From contig OY970200.1 in assembly GCA_963708235.1 (NCBI GenBank), positions 930,001 through 994,000 of the forward strand: a stretch of 64,000 bases of DNA. The letters run 5' to 3'. The notes under the pieces are model-generated. The model worked only from the letters and a program-made list of their open reading frames with translations. It was not told the origin of the DNA and ran no database searches. This DNA is from G963708235 sp963708235. Lineage in GTDB: Bacteria; Actinomycetota; Acidimicrobiia; Spongiisociales; UBA5794. Below, piece after piece: positions 1 through 9,272 of this stretch (positions are counted from its first letter, which is position 1; every line of letters begins with the position of its first letter). The position numbers were made by a program, and so were the translations under genes.

Positions 1-1
1 C

Positions 2-550
2 CGCGTCGGATTCGACTCACCCGATGTCGTCGTGCTCGATGTGCGGCTCCCCGACATGTCCGGGATCGAGGCCTGTCGCGAGATTCGCTCCCGTTTCCCG
101 GAGGTGGCGGTGCTGATGCTCACCTCGTACGCCGATGAGCAGGCACTGATGGCGTCGGCGATGGCCGGGGCCTCGGGATATGTGCTCAAGCGCATCGACG
201 CCGCCGATCTGGTGGACAGCATCCGCCGGGTGGGACGCGGCGAGATCCTCCTCGACTCGGCGGAAGCCCAGGCCGTGCTCGATCATGCCGGCCGGGACCA
301 CGGCGACACCGGACCTGTCGACCGGCTGTCCCCACAGCAGCGGCGCATCCTCGGCTTCATCGCCGACGGGATGACCAACCGCCAGATCGCCGAGGAGATG
401 TTTCTCGCCGAGAAGACGGTGAAGAACTACGTCTCGGACATGCTCGCCCGCCTCGGGATGAGCCGGCGCAGCGAGGCCGCCGCCTTCGCCGCCCGTCTCG
501 ACGCCGGCAAAGAGCACCACTATCCCCCCGAATCATGGGACGACCACTGA
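2..550 (+). CDS. devR: Response regulator of the DevR/DosR (NarL/LuxR) type, 5' truncated
   Basis: The frame is open from base 2, so the N-terminus lies outside the window. What remains begins just before the receiver phospho-acceptor region (VVLDVRLPD, where the Asp is expected to be phosphorylated). The switch Thr (MLTSY) and Lys (GYVLK) follow, and the protein ends in a LuxR-type helix-turn-helix. The HTH (MTNRQIAEEMFLAEKTVKNY) is very close to what I recall of mycobacterial DosR, including the FLAEKTVKNYVS core. The family is known for control of hypoxia, NO and dormancy genes by a sensor kinase. No kinase is visible here; it could lie upstream of the window. A DosR-like box occurs 12 kb downstream, before the multicopper oxidase. 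The family call is firm; orthology to DosR itself is inference. Confidence 0.85.
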   Translation, partial: RVGFDSPDVVVLDVRLPDMSGIEACREIRSRFPEVAVLMLTSYADEQALMASAMAGASGYVLKRIDAADLVDSIRRVGRGEILLDSAEAQAVLDHAGRDHGDTGPVDRLSPQQRRILGFIADGMTNRQIAEEMFLAEKTVKNYVSDMLARLGMSRRSEAAAFAARLDAGKEHHYPPESWDDH

Positions 551-598
551 TCGGGCCTGATGCCCGCGTCGCCGTCTGCGGGGCGGCGGCACCCGTTC

Positions 599-1714
599 TC
601 AGCCGGTGATCCTGGCGATCTCGGAGTCGATGGTGGCGTAGAGGTCGTTCATCGCATCGGCGAACGACCGGACCCCTTCGGTCTGCAACTCGGCCGTCAG
701 GGCGTCGTAGTCGACGCCCAGCTCGCCGAGACGGGCGATGTCGGATGCGGCTTCGTCGACGTCGGTGGTGAGGGCGGCGCCATCGATGCGCCCGTGATCG
801 ACGAAGGCGTCGATGGTCTCCGGTGGCATCGTGTTGACCGTGTTGGGACCGATCAGCTCCTCGACGTAGAGCACATCGGAGTAGGCCGGGTTCTTGGTCG
901 AGGTGCTGGCCCACAGCACCCGCTGCGGTTGGGCGCCCCGGGCGGCGAGGGCGCCGAATGCGTCGCCTTCGAACAACTCCTGGTACCGGCGGTACGCCAG
1001 CTTGGCATTGGCGACGGCGATACGGCCCCGCAGGGCGAGCGCCTCGTCGCTCCCCACCTTTTCCAGGGCGGCGTCGGCCTTGGCATCGACCCTGCTGACG
1101 AAGAACGACGCCACCGAGGCGATCGAGGTCGGGTCCTCGGCCCGTTCCAGTCCCCGCAGATAGGCCTGGGCGACGGCTTCGTAGTCGTCGAGCGAGAACA
1201 TCAGCGTGATGTTGATGTTGAGACCGTCGGCGATGAGCTGCTCGACGGCGGGGATCCCCTCGTCGGTTGCCGGAACCTTGATCATGAGGTTGGGGCGACC
1301 GACGGCGTTCCACAACCGCCGGGCGTTCGAGATGGTCCCCTCGGTGTCGTAGGCGAGATCGGGGGCGACTTCGAGGCTGATGAACCCGTCCGCCCCCTCG
1401 CTTGCGTCGTACACGGGACGGAGCACATCGGCTGCCGCCCGGATGTCGCGCACCGCCAGGGCTTCGAAAACGGTCTGGGAATCGGCGCCGGGATCGCTGT
1501 CGAGCACCTGGCGCATCTGGGCCTCGTAGGCGTCCGATCCACCGATGGCCTTCTGGAAGATGCTCGGGTTGCTGGTGACCCCGCGGATGCCGTCGGCGAC
1601 CATCGCGGCGAGTTCGCCGGTCGAGGTGTCGTCGCCTTCCGGCAACATCTCGCGCCGGATGAAGTCCAACCAGACCGATTGGCCGTGTTCGTGCAGCTCG
1701 ACCAGCTTGCTCAT
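599..1714 (-). CDS. tal: Transaldolase
   Basis: The 371-aa product is a transaldolase of the long actinobacterial type. The enzyme transfers a dihydroxyacetone unit between sedoheptulose-7-phosphate and glyceraldehyde-3-phosphate in the cytosolic pentose phosphate pathway. The N-terminus carries the typical GVTSNPSIF signature, and the Schiff-base lysine lies in LMIKVPAT, followed by the INITLMFS strand. Length matches the family. It is last in a same-strand run with galU, the peroxiredoxin, rlmN and an HhH protein, but a 121-bp gap before it makes its own promoter possible. No transketolase or zwf lies beside it, although these are frequent partners in other actinobacteria. Confidence 0.95.
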   Translation of the reverse strand: MSKLVELHEHGQSVWLDFIRREMLPEGDDTSTGELAAMVADGIRGVTSNPSIFQKAIGGSDAYEAQMRQVLDSDPGADSQTVFEALAVRDIRAAADVLRPVYDASEGADGFISLEVAPDLAYDTEGTISNARRLWNAVGRPNLMIKVPATDEGIPAVEQLIADGLNINITLMFSLDDYEAVAQAYLRGLERAEDPTSIASVASFFVSRVDAKADAALEKVGSDEALALRGRIAVANAKLAYRRYQELFEGDAFGALAARGAQPQRVLWASTSTKNPAYSDVLYVEELIGPNTVNTMPPETIDAFVDHGRIDGAALTTDVDEAASDIARLGELGVDYDALTAELQTEGVRSFADAMNDLYATIDSEIARITG

Positions 1715-1835
1715 CAGGTGCCTTTCGTGCGGGTCTGTGGGGTGCGGGAGCTGCGGGGGTGTGAGGCGCCGGCTCCCGGGTCCAACGTCATTCCTACGGT
1801 ACCACCGGGGTTCTCTTCACCGTCAGGGCGCCGGG

Positions 1836-2726
1836 TCAGAAGGTGTCGATCACCTGTTGCAGGCGGCCGCGGATGTCGCCGCCCAGGTCGGCGCGCCGCA
1901 GCGCAAACGCCACGCTTGCCTCGAGGAACCCGAGCTTGGTCCCGCAGTCGAACCGCGTTCCGGTGAGCCGAACACCGTGGAACGGCTGCTCGCCGATCAG
2001 GTCGGCCATGGCATCGGTGAGCTGGACCTCGCCGCCGGCGCCACGCTTGCCCTTGGCGAGATGGTTCATGATCTCGGGTTGGAGGATGTACCGGCCGACC
2101 ACGGCGAGCGACGACGGAGCGTCGGCGGGATCGGGCTTCTCCACCAGACCACGCACCTCGACCAGCCGGCCGTCATCGACACCGGGATCGACGATCCCGT
2201 AGCGGAACGTCTCCTCGGGAGCGATATCCATCAGCGAGATGACGTTCCCGCCCTGCTCCTCGTAGACCGCCATCATGTCCGCCAGCGCCGGAGGCTCGGC
2301 CATGATCAGGTCGTCGGCGAGGAGTACCGCACACGGTTCGTCCCCGATGAACCGGCGGGCGCACCACACCGCATGTCCCAGACCGAGCGGCTCGCCCTGA
2401 CGGACATAGGCGATGCTCCCGGGTTGGAGCTGGGAACGTTGCACCATGGCCAATGCATCGTTGTGTGCCCGGTTCGCCAGGGTCGCCTCGAGCTCGAGGT
2501 GCTGGTCGAAATGGTCCTCGATGGCGGACTTGCCGCGCCCGGTGACGAAGATGAACTCTTCGATCCCGGCGGCCAGCGCCTCCTGGACGGCATATTCGAT
2601 CAGCGGTGTGTCGACCACCGGCAACATCTCTTTGGGGAGCGACTTGGTGGCCGGCAAGAACCGGGTTCCCAGGCCACCGACGGGAAAGATGGCCTTCCGG
2701 ACGGCTTTTTGCACGGGCTTCGTCAT
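1836..2726 (-). CDS. galU: UTP--glucose-1-phosphate uridylyltransferase
   Basis: The 296-aa product is a GalU-type nucleotidyltransferase that makes UDP-glucose from UTP and glucose-1-phosphate for glycan and glycolipid synthesis. The N-terminal nucleotide-binding loop (GGLGTRFLPATKSLPKEMLP) and the following VDTPLIEYAVQEA are diagnostic. Internal landmarks include LGLGHAVWCA, LADDLI and VEKPDPADAPS. The start is an ATG shortly after a stretch lacking an obvious strong ribosome site. It lies 108 bp downstream of the peroxiredoxin gene on the same strand. Length and domain are intact and nothing is unusual. Confidence 0.95.
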   Translation of the reverse strand: MTKPVQKAVRKAIFPVGGLGTRFLPATKSLPKEMLPVVDTPLIEYAVQEALAAGIEEFIFVTGRGKSAIEDHFDQHLELEATLANRAHNDALAMVQRSQLQPGSIAYVRQGEPLGLGHAVWCARRFIGDEPCAVLLADDLIMAEPPALADMMAVYEEQGGNVISLMDIAPEETFRYGIVDPGVDDGRLVEVRGLVEKPDPADAPSSLAVVGRYILQPEIMNHLAKGKRGAGGEVQLTDAMADLIGEQPFHGVRLTGTRFDCGTKLGFLEASVAFALRRADLGGDIRGRLQQVIDTF

Positions 2727-2834
2727 TGGCTCCCTACATCGTCGAAGGCGGGCGGCTGGCCACAGGTGAGGGCCCCGGTGATCGGTTGGACGACGGGTCG
2801 TCCCGATGCCCCGGCATGATAGAAGCAGGGAATG

Positions 2835-3353
2835 TCAGCTTGCGATGAGCTCGCCGGCGACCCGCTCGGCATGTCCGGTCGCCTTGACGTTGTACCAGGC
2901 GTGCTCGATGTTTCCCGCCTCGTCGACGACGAAGGTGGAGCGGATGATCCCTTCGTACTCCCGGCCGTAGTTCTTCTTGGTGCCCCACGCCCCGTACGCC
3001 TCGGCCATGGCGTGATCCTCGTCGGAGAGCAGTGGGAACGGGAGCTGGTGTTCGCTACGGAAGTCGGCGAGCTTGCCGGCCGGATCAGGGCTGACGCCGA
3101 TCAGCTCGTACCCGGCGGCGTACATCGATTCGTAGCGGTCGCGGAAATCGCAACTCTCGGTGGTGCATCCGGGGGTGAAGGCCTTCGGGTAGAAGTAGAT
3201 CACCAGCCGGTGTCCGGCGTAGTCATCCAGCGTCACCTGCTCACCGTCGTGATTGATGCGGTCGAAGAAGGGGGCGGCGGTGCCTGGTTCGAGCTTCAAG
3301 GTGGGACCTCCCGGTTGCGAGACCAGCAGGCTACCTGGCCCCTTCGGACGCAC
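2835..3353 (-). CDS. bcp: Thioredoxin-dependent peroxiredoxin, BCP/PrxQ type
   Basis: The product reduces hydroperoxides with electrons from thioredoxin. The peroxidatic Cys lies in the motif FYPKAFTPGCTTESCDFRD, with the resolving Cys five residues later, the arrangement of atypical 2-Cys PrxQ/BCP proteins. The upstream-most ATG gives 172 aa and overlaps the end of rlmN by 23 bases. The family normally begins close to LKLEPGTAAPFF, so an internal TTG near 3300 that would give a standard length of about 155 aa is also plausible. Placement directly behind rlmN suggests co-transcription. The function is well supported; the start is uncertain. Confidence 0.88.
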   Translation of the reverse strand: MRPKGPGSLLVSQPGGPTLKLEPGTAAPFFDRINHDGEQVTLDDYAGHRLVIYFYPKAFTPGCTTESCDFRDRYESMYAAGYELIGVSPDPAGKLADFRSEHQLPFPLLSDEDHAMAEAYGAWGTKKNYGREYEGIIRSTFVVDEAGNIEHAWYNVKATGHAERVAGELIAS

Positions 3354-4524
3354 GAACCCGCAACTGCCCGCAGGCGGCGTCGATGTCCTGCCCGCGGGTG
3401 TCCCGCAACGTCACGTTGGCGCCGTGGTCCCGCACCACGTCGAGGAACCTGTCGATACGGGTCTCGCCAGGCGGGCGGTCGGCGGTGAGCGGTGTCGGGT
3501 TGAGGGCGATGACATTCACGTGGGCGGCGAGGTCGATGGCGATCTCGGCAAGTTTGCGGGCCTGGTCATCGGTGTCGTTGGCGCCCTCGATCAGCGTCCA
3601 TTCGATCGACACCCGCCGCCCCTTCAGGTCGTGGTAGTTACGCGCCGCCGCGATCACCTCGGCGAGGGGGTAGCGATTGTTGAGCGGCACCAGTCTGGAA
3701 CGCAGTTCGTCGTCGGCGGCGTGCAGGCTGACCGCCAGGTTGACCTGCCACGGTTCATCGGCCAGTTTCCGCATCCCGGGGACCACCCCGACGGTGGACA
3801 CCGTGATCGACCGGGCGCCGATCCCCATCACCTCGATCATCAGGCGCAACGACTCACGCACCCGTCGGTAATTCGCCAGCGGTTCGCCCATGCCCATGAA
3901 CACGACGTTGGTGAGATGGTCCGGCGCTCCCGGCATCCCTTTGCTGCGGAGGTGGGCGGCGGCGTACGCCACCTGGGCGATGATCTCTCCCGCCTCGAGA
4001 TGCCGTTCGAACCCGAACTGTCCGGTGGCGCAGAAGGTGCACGCCATGGCGCATCCGGCCTGCGAGGAGATGCACAACGTGGTGCGGCGCGGGTAACCCA
4101 TCAGCACCGCTTCGATCGACGCTCCCGTGGGGCTGCGGAACAACCACTTGCGGGTCCGGCCGCCGTCGGCTGACTGCTCGATCTCGACTTCGAACGGGTA
4201 CCAGGTGGCAGCGAACCGGCTGCGAATCGTCTCGGGGAGGTTGGAGATGGCATCGGTCCCCAGCACCGGGGTGTCGTAGAGCCACCCGTGGAGTTGGTCG
4301 CTGCGGTAGCCCGGTTCGCCGGGAAGCAGCGAGCCGAGATCCTCCGGGGGAACCAGATAGGGCGACGGAGACCGGAGCCGTGGACCGGGGAGCGGCGTCG
4401 ACCCCGTGGCGTCGGCCGGACCTTCCGCCCCCGTGTCATCGAGGGGTTCGTCCTGGACCGGATCGGCCGGTGCAGGGTCGGCTTCGACGGGCCCGAGTGG
4501 TGAGGTGTCAGCCGGTGCGGTCAC
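3331..4524 (-). CDS. rlmN: 23S rRNA (adenine2503-C2)-methyltransferase
   Basis: This radical-SAM enzyme methylates A2503 of 23S rRNA, and in relatives also A37 of some tRNAs. The three-cysteine cluster motif is CAMACTFCATGQFGFERHL. Downstream come GMGEPLANY, ITVSTVGVVPGMRKLA and SLHAADDELRSRLVPLN, all typical of RlmN, and IEWTLIEGAND further on. The frame stays open upstream to 4716. I placed the start at GTG 4524 because this gives a normal 397-aa protein and a 17-base overlap with the HhH gene, whereas the longer version would be antisense-like proline-rich sequence entirely inside that gene. About 60 N-terminal residues are low-complexity Pro/Asp/Ala. Confidence 0.93.
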   Translation of the reverse strand: MTAPADTSPLGPVEADPAPADPVQDEPLDDTGAEGPADATGSTPLPGPRLRSPSPYLVPPEDLGSLLPGEPGYRSDQLHGWLYDTPVLGTDAISNLPETIRSRFAATWYPFEVEIEQSADGGRTRKWLFRSPTGASIEAVLMGYPRRTTLCISSQAGCAMACTFCATGQFGFERHLEAGEIIAQVAYAAAHLRSKGMPGAPDHLTNVVFMGMGEPLANYRRVRESLRLMIEVMGIGARSITVSTVGVVPGMRKLADEPWQVNLAVSLHAADDELRSRLVPLNNRYPLAEVIAAARNYHDLKGRRVSIEWTLIEGANDTDDQARKLAEIAIDLAAHVNVIALNPTPLTADRPPGETRIDRFLDVVRDHGANVTLRDTRGQDIDAACGQLRVRASEGAR

Positions 4525-4921
4525 GGGCCTGCTCCACCCAGTCGGCGACGGCCGCCTCGCCGGTACCGACACGGCCGGCGATCCCTGCGGCGTCGGCGGC
4601 AGCCAGATCGGCGAAGCCGGTGATCCCCGCCCGGTGGAGTCGGTCCCGATAGACGGGGCCGATCCCGACGATCTCGGTGAGGTCGTCGGGGCCGGCAACA
4701 TCATCTCTGCCTTCACCGCTTCCGGTATGGGTATCGGTATCGGATGGATCGCCGTTGGCCCTGCCGTGGTCAGGCGACGGTGCGGCCGGACGCGACCCGG
4801 TGCGGAAGTGGGGGGCGGGCCCGATATCGACGGGGGCCGGCGCCAGCAGCCGGTTGCGGGTGAGCCAGACCACCAGACCGAGCCCGGCGGCGAGGGCGGT
4901 TGACTTCAGGATTGCGCGCAT
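4508..4921 (-). CDS. Membrane-anchored helix-hairpin-helix protein (DUF4332-like)
   Basis: This is a 137-aa protein of unknown role. Residues about 5-22 form one hydrophobic segment (ALAAGLGLVVWL) after a basic start (MRAILK), so it is probably anchored in the inner membrane. A hydrophilic Asp/Gly/Ser linker of about 45 residues follows. The C-terminal 60 residues carry a helix-hairpin-helix pair (LTEIVGIGPVYRDRLHRAGI, then FADLAAAD), as in DUF4332 and similar tandem HhH proteins that often bind DNA or mediate protein contacts. Its stop overlaps the rlmN start by 17 bases, which suggests translational coupling. Confidence 0.75.
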   Translation of the reverse strand: MRAILKSTALAAGLGLVVWLTRNRLLAPAPVDIGPAPHFRTGSRPAAPSPDHGRANGDPSDTDTHTGSGEGRDDVAGPDDLTEIVGIGPVYRDRLHRAGITGFADLAAADAAGIAGRVGTGEAAVADWVEQARDRTG

Positions 4922-5008
4922 CTGGGAAGTGTACGCAAGCCAGGGACGTCGCCGATGCCGACCGGTGCGGTTGCGGGCGGTCAGGCCGAACCGATCGGCC
5001 CGGAACGA

Positions 5009-5794
5009 TCAGGGCTTGCAGGTCCAGTGGGACCACGTCGGCGAACTGACGCTGGTCAGCCAGGCGGCGACGGCAATGTTGGCTTCCGCATCGAAGACGT
5101 CGGCGTCGTACCAGCCGGCCGATGCCCGGGCGGTCGCCCACGTCGACGGGATGAACTGGAAGAGACCGGATGCGGCGGATGATGCGTTGTAGGCGTTGGG
5201 GTCGCCGCGGCTCTCGCAGTGCATCACGACGAGTGCGTCATCGACCCACTCGGCCGGGAACCACTTCTTCACCAGCGGACGCCAGTGCTCGACACTGCCC
5301 GGCGGAGGGGGCCGTGGCGGAGCGGTGCTGGTGGTGGTCGGCGGGGCGGTGGTGGTGGTCACCGGCGGCGCCGTGGTGGTGGTCGGCGGGGCGGTGGTGG
5401 TGGTCACCGGCGGCGCCGTGGTGGTGGTCGGCGGGGCGGTGAGGTCGTCATCGGTGGGCGGTGCCGTGGTCGAGGTGGTGAAGGTGTCGGCGGAGGTGTC
5501 GGCCACGGTGGTGGTGGTGATCGTGGTGAGAGTTTCGGCGGTGAGCGCCTGAAGGTCCGGTGCGGCAGCGGCGGCGGCCGGGTCGCTGGTCTCGGTGGGT
5601 GTCGCCGGAGGCTTGGTCAACTTGGAACCGAGTGCGGTGGCCGCTACCCGGCCCGATGCGGTGGGGGAGAGGGCCACTCCGTCGGCGGTCTGCGCCGACT
5701 CCAACGGAGTCGCCGAGAACGCGGCGAAGCCGATGAGCGTTAATGCAACGACGACGATGACGCCGACGAATGCAAAAGGTGAACGTGAACGCAC
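5009..5794 (-). CDS. Secreted lytic transglycosylase-like protein with Thr/Pro-rich stalk
   Basis: The 261-aa protein starts with a signal or anchor segment (FAFVGVIVVVALTLIGFAAF). A long Ala/Thr/Pro stalk follows, including a 15-residue repeat of TTTTAPPV type between about residues 115 and 165. The C-terminal 95 residues form a lysozyme-like transglycosylase SLT fold: the catalytic Glu is in MHCESRGDPNAYN, followed by SGLFQFIPSTWA. Such enzymes cleave peptidoglycan in resuscitation-promoting-factor-like or general cell-wall remodelling roles. It ends in HWTCKP, and the two Cys (in MHCES and WTC) could form a disulfide outside the cell. Neighbours give no functional clue. Confidence 0.85.
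   Translation of the reverse strand: MRSRSPFAFVGVIVVVALTLIGFAAFSATPLESAQTADGVALSPTASGRVAATALGSKLTKPPATPTETSDPAAAAAAPDLQALTAETLTTITTTTVADTSADTFTTSTTAPPTDDDLTAPPTTTTAPPVTTTTAPPTTTTAPPVTTTTAPPTTTSTAPPRPPPPGSVEHWRPLVKKWFPAEWVDDALVVMHCESRGDPNAYNASSAASGLFQFIPSTWATARASAGWYDADVFDAEANIAVAAWLTSVSSPTWSHWTCKP
5328..5440. repeat. 45-bp in-frame tandem repeat encoding a Thr/Pro stalk
   Basis: About 2.5 copies of a 45-bp unit lie head to tail inside the transglycosylase gene. Each unit encodes 15 residues made of TTTTAPP and TTTTAPPV blocks on the minus strand. Copies are nearly identical at the DNA level, so the number of units may vary between strains by slippage or recombination. The likely effect is to set the length of the linker between membrane anchor and catalytic domain. 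It is not a CRISPR array: there are no unique spacers and it lies in a coding frame. Confidence 0.85.
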
Positions 5795-5946
5795 GTGGGG
5801 TGACTCCGCGTTGGTTGGGTGACCGCTTCCCTGCAGTCGGGGTCACAGCGATGACCCGATCGCCGAAGGCTAGGCCAGAACGCGTTCCATGAGCAACCCG
5901 ACGCCTGGGAGAAACTGGCAGGTCGGCCATCCCGCAGATGCCCGGG

Positions 5947-7559
5947 TCATGTGGCGGAGGCCGTCGAGGTGTCGACCCGTGGATCCCCGGACGCCGAGCC
6001 TCCCTCACCGTTGACCTCGATCGCCGCCACCGGACCCCAGTCACGCTGCCAGTCGCCGGTCGGCGAGACCAGGTGACCGCGACCTCGCAACCCGTCGACG
6101 ATGTTCGACGCCATACGGGCTTCGACGAGCAGCGACGGCGGCTCGTCCGGGGTCACCGAATCGTGAATCCAGCGGGGGGCGGCGATGGCCTCGCTCAAGG
6201 AGAGTTCGGAGACGAAACGGTGGGCCGCCACCTGCAGCAGGATCTGCGGTTGATAGCGTCCCCCCGGGTTCCCAGTAGCAGACGGAGATCGCTGCCATCG
6301 GTCCACAAGGTGGGGGACAGGGTGTGGAGGGGGCGACGGCCCGGAGTCAGCTCGTTGGGATGTCCCGGAATCAGGTTGAAGCCGGCTCCGCGGTTGTGGA
6401 GGAAGACCCCGGTGTCGCCGGCTCCGAGACCGGCGCCGATGCCGTGGAAGTTGGACTGGATCAGCGAGACCCCCATTCCCCACCGGTCGCGGGTGCAGAG
6501 ATAGGCGGTGCCTCCAGGTGCGGGCGAGGGCGCCGGCCAATCAGCCACCCTGCGATCGTCGATCACCGCCACCCGGCGTTTGAGACGTTGGGGGTCGAGG
6601 AGCCGGTCCGGGGGTAACGGTGCGGTGGTCGGGTCCGCCACCAGGTCGTCGCGTTCCCATGCCACCGCCCGGTAGGCCTCGATCAACCCGTGGTGGGTGG
6701 ACGGGTCTCCAATACCCGACCCGAGCCCGGCGGTCTCGGCCAGCCATAGTGCGGCCAGGGTGAGGTATCCCTGACTGTTGGGTGGCATCGTCCACGCCTG
6801 GAGACCGTGGAGCGGCACTCCGATCGGGGTCACCCAGTCTGCCTGGGTCAGCGCCAGGTCGGCGGCGGTGATCTGACCATCGGTGGCGGTGGTGATCCCG
6901 GTACCGGCACGGCCCTGATAGAACGCCTGACGGCCGCCCTCGGCGATCTCGGCGAGGGTGGTGGCCAGGTCGGGACGGCTGATGACGTCTCCCTGGCGGG
7001 GAGGAGCCTCGTCGGGGTAGAGCGACCGGGCCGGCGCCTCCGATCCGATCAGCGCTCCGATGTAGGCGAGGGTGTTGGCCAGTTCGGTCGAGACCTCGAA
7101 CCCGTCGGTCGCCAGGGCGATCGCCGACGCCAACACCTCCGCCAATGACCGCGTTCCGTAACGGGAAAGCAACGCTTCCCACCCGTCGACACAACCGGGG
7201 ATCGTCACCGTCTCCGGGCTCCGCAAGGGCATTGTGGTGAATCCCCGTCCACGCATGCGGGCGGCGTCGACCCCTGACCCGGCGCGGCCGCTGGCGTTGA
7301 GGGCGCCGGGCGTCGGTGTCCCGGGCTCGTGGACGAGGGCGAACAGGTCTCCACCGGGCCCGCAGGTGTCGGGGGCGACCACACCGAGCACGGCGTTGGC
7401 GGCGATGGCGGCGTCGACGGCGTTTCCCCCGGAATCCAGCATCCGGATGGCGGCATCGGTGGCTAGGTGGTGCGGGGTCACCGCAACCCCTGCAGCAGGG
7501 CCGAAGCTGAGGTCGAGAGGAGCATCGGGGTGTTGCGGGGGAGATGAGGGGTGTGCCAT
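5947..7559 (-). CDS. Gamma-glutamyltransferase family protein, frame broken near 6260
   Basis: This is an Ntn-hydrolase of the gamma-glutamyltranspeptidase family, which cleaves gamma-glutamyl bonds (glutathione, gamma-glutamyl amides). The first frame starts at ATG 7559 and runs through HHLATDAAIRMLDSGGNAVD, the cleavage/nucleophile Thr region GGTAYLCTRD, and MGVSLIQSN to LLLGTRG. There the C6 run at 6260-6265 appears to lack one base. The expected C-terminal part (YQPQILLQVAAHRFVSELSL, APRWIHD) continues in another frame down to the stop at 5947. There is no signal peptide, so it would be a cytoplasmic type. Either this is a recent pseudogene or the homopolymer was misread. Confidence 0.8.
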
Positions 7560-7753
7560 GGAGGCATCCTTGCAGCAGACGCCCGCCGATCCTTGAATTT
7601 CCCTTCCCGACGGGTAGCGTATCCATGTGCCAGATCGCCTCCGTGGCGTCAGGTGCGTCGCCTCCGGACGGAGCGCAGTCGGTGTCGCCGCTCGGCGAGA
7701 CGCCGAAGGTGTAGGGGGCAGGGTGTGGACAGGTCCTGCGACGTGGAACGGTG

Positions 7754-7806
7754 CGACCGATTCCGGGCTCATCCCCGCTGAGGATGATCCCGATCGGAAT
7801 CGGTCG
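7754..7806 (+). promoter_or_regulatory. Structured inverted repeat in the HD-GYP gene leader
   Basis: An 11-bp perfect outer stem (CGACCGATTCC at 7754-7764 with GGAATCGGTCG at 7796-7806) encloses further pairing of GGG with CCC and of CATCC with GGATG around a small loop. The element ends 23 bases before the ATG of the HD-GYP gene. No uridine tract follows, so it does not look like an intrinsic terminator. It could be a structured leader RNA or a large operator. I do not recognise a known riboswitch consensus in it. The rest of the 270-bp gap from 7560 shows nothing clear. Confidence 0.5.
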
Positions 7807-7829
7807 ACCGCCCGCAACGAGGCCGAATC

Positions 7830-9272
7830 ATGAGCCCGAACCCATTCGCTCCCAGCCCGATCACGCCAAGCCGGGTCTCTCCCGGTGCGGGCTCTCCCGG
7901 TGCGGGTCCGACACGGTCCGACGGACCGGCCTCCGACCCGTCGCCTGTTGACGCCGGGCATCCCGGGCGGCGCCGGCTGGGACCGCCGGCGATGCTGGGC
8001 ATGGCCATGATGCTCGCCATCGGTTGGCATGCGCTGCTGTGGCCGGCGCTTCCCTCCCCGGGTGTGGTGTGGGTGCTGCTCACCTTGCTCTACCTGGCGG
8101 TGGCCGACGAGGTCCTGGCCGGTACCGGGCCTGATGGGCGGCCGCCGGCCTATCCCGGAACCGGATGGCCGGTGCTTCTCGCCATGGCGACGGCGATCGG
8201 CTTCCACGGTGGTCTGGTCGCCGCTGCCGTTGCGGTGTTGTTGCATGGCGTGCTGCTTGTGGTCCGCAATCGCAGCTCCGGTTGGAACGGTGTGGGTCAG
8301 GTCGGCACCACATGGTTCGTCGAACTGCCGGCGGTTGCGCTCCTCGTTGCGATCCAGGCTTTCCCCGGTCTGGCGCCGCACCCCGGTCTGGTGCTCCTGG
8401 CAGGCGCCGCCGCAGGGTTGACCGTCGAGGTTCTCGCCCGGTGGCTGGTCCCGCACCTCGACGTCTCCGCCGTGGTCTGGCGTCCGGCTCGCCGCTGCCG
8501 GTCGGTCGAACCGGCAGCGGTGGGGGCGACCGCAGCGCTCCTCGGATTGACCGTCGCCACCGGACCGGGATGGATCATCGTTCCGGTGATGGTGGCGCTC
8601 GCCGTCCTCGCTCTGGTCGAGCGGGGGGAGATGCGCCGCCACGCCGTCCAGAGCGGGGTCGTCGACAGTCTCCTGATGGCGCTCGAAGCAAAAGATCTCT
8701 ACACCCGCGGGCATGCGGTGCGGGTCGCCGAGTGGACCGCCCTGATCGCCGACGAGATGGGATTGACCGCGGAACGGACCCGGCGGGTGGTGATGGCCGC
8801 CCTGCTCCACGACATCGGCAAGATCGTGACACCACGCCACCTCCTACGGAAACCGGGTCGGCTCACCCCCGACGAGTACCGCCGGGTCCAACAGCACGCC
8901 GGCGCCGCCGAGTCGGTACTGCGGCACATCGAATTTCTCCAACCGGTGACCGGCATCGTCACCGAGCACCATTGGCACCTCGACGGGACCGGGTACGGCG
9001 CCGCAGCGGGCTCCGGGCCTTCGCTGGAGGCGCGCATCGTGGCGGTTGCCGATGCGTTCGATGCCATGACCTCGCACCGACCCTATCGCACCGCCCTCAG
9101 CCGAACCTATGCGATCGAGGAGTTGCGTATCCATGCCGGGACGCAATTCGATACCGAGGTCGTCGAAGCGCTGGTCACCCGGTTGTCGGACCTCCCGCAG
9201 CCTCGCTTCTCGGACGGTGCGGAGAGTGATTGGGCGGCTCGGCGCACCGCCGAATCGACGGCGGGACGATGA
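7830..9272 (+). CDS. Membrane HD-GYP domain protein, probable c-di-GMP phosphodiesterase
   Basis: The 480-aa protein has a Ser/Pro/Gly-rich N-terminus (with a repeated SPGAG) and then about six to seven hydrophobic segments between residues 50 and 260. The C-terminal HD-GYP domain starts near VVDSLLMALEAKDLYTRGHA. The metal-binding HD pair is in LLHDIGK (about residue 327), and the later histidines are in TEHHWHLDGTGYG, a variant of HHExxDGxGYP. DAFDAMTSHRPYR follows. The family hydrolyses cyclic di-GMP, so a membrane-sensed turnover role is likely. Its TGA overlaps the ATG of the next gene (ATGA at 9269), indicating coupled translation with a degenerate HD partner. Confidence 0.85.
   Translation: MSPNPFAPSPITPSRVSPGAGSPGAGPTRSDGPASDPSPVDAGHPGRRRLGPPAMLGMAMMLAIGWHALLWPALPSPGVVWVLLTLLYLAVADEVLAGTGPDGRPPAYPGTGWPVLLAMATAIGFHGGLVAAAVAVLLHGVLLVVRNRSSGWNGVGQVGTTWFVELPAVALLVAIQAFPGLAPHPGLVLLAGAAAGLTVEVLARWLVPHLDVSAVVWRPARRCRSVEPAAVGATAALLGLTVATGPGWIIVPVMVALAVLALVERGEMRRHAVQSGVVDSLLMALEAKDLYTRGHAVRVAEWTALIADEMGLTAERTRRVVMAALLHDIGKIVTPRHLLRKPGRLTPDEYRRVQQHAGAAESVLRHIEFLQPVTGIVTEHHWHLDGTGYGAAAGSGPSLEARIVAVADAFDAMTSHRPYRTALSRTYAIEELRIHAGTQFDTEVVEALVTRLSDLPQPRFSDGAESDWAARRTAESTAGR

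Noticed and set aside
5328..5440. Possible CRISPR-like regular repeat
   Set aside because: Units are directly adjacent without spacers and encode an in-frame Thr/Pro stalk; no cas genes are present.
7560..8840. Upstream extension of the gamma-glutamyltransferase frame on the minus strand
   Set aside because: It is antisense to the HD-GYP gene and low in complexity; the true start is the ATG at 7559 just before the conserved domain.
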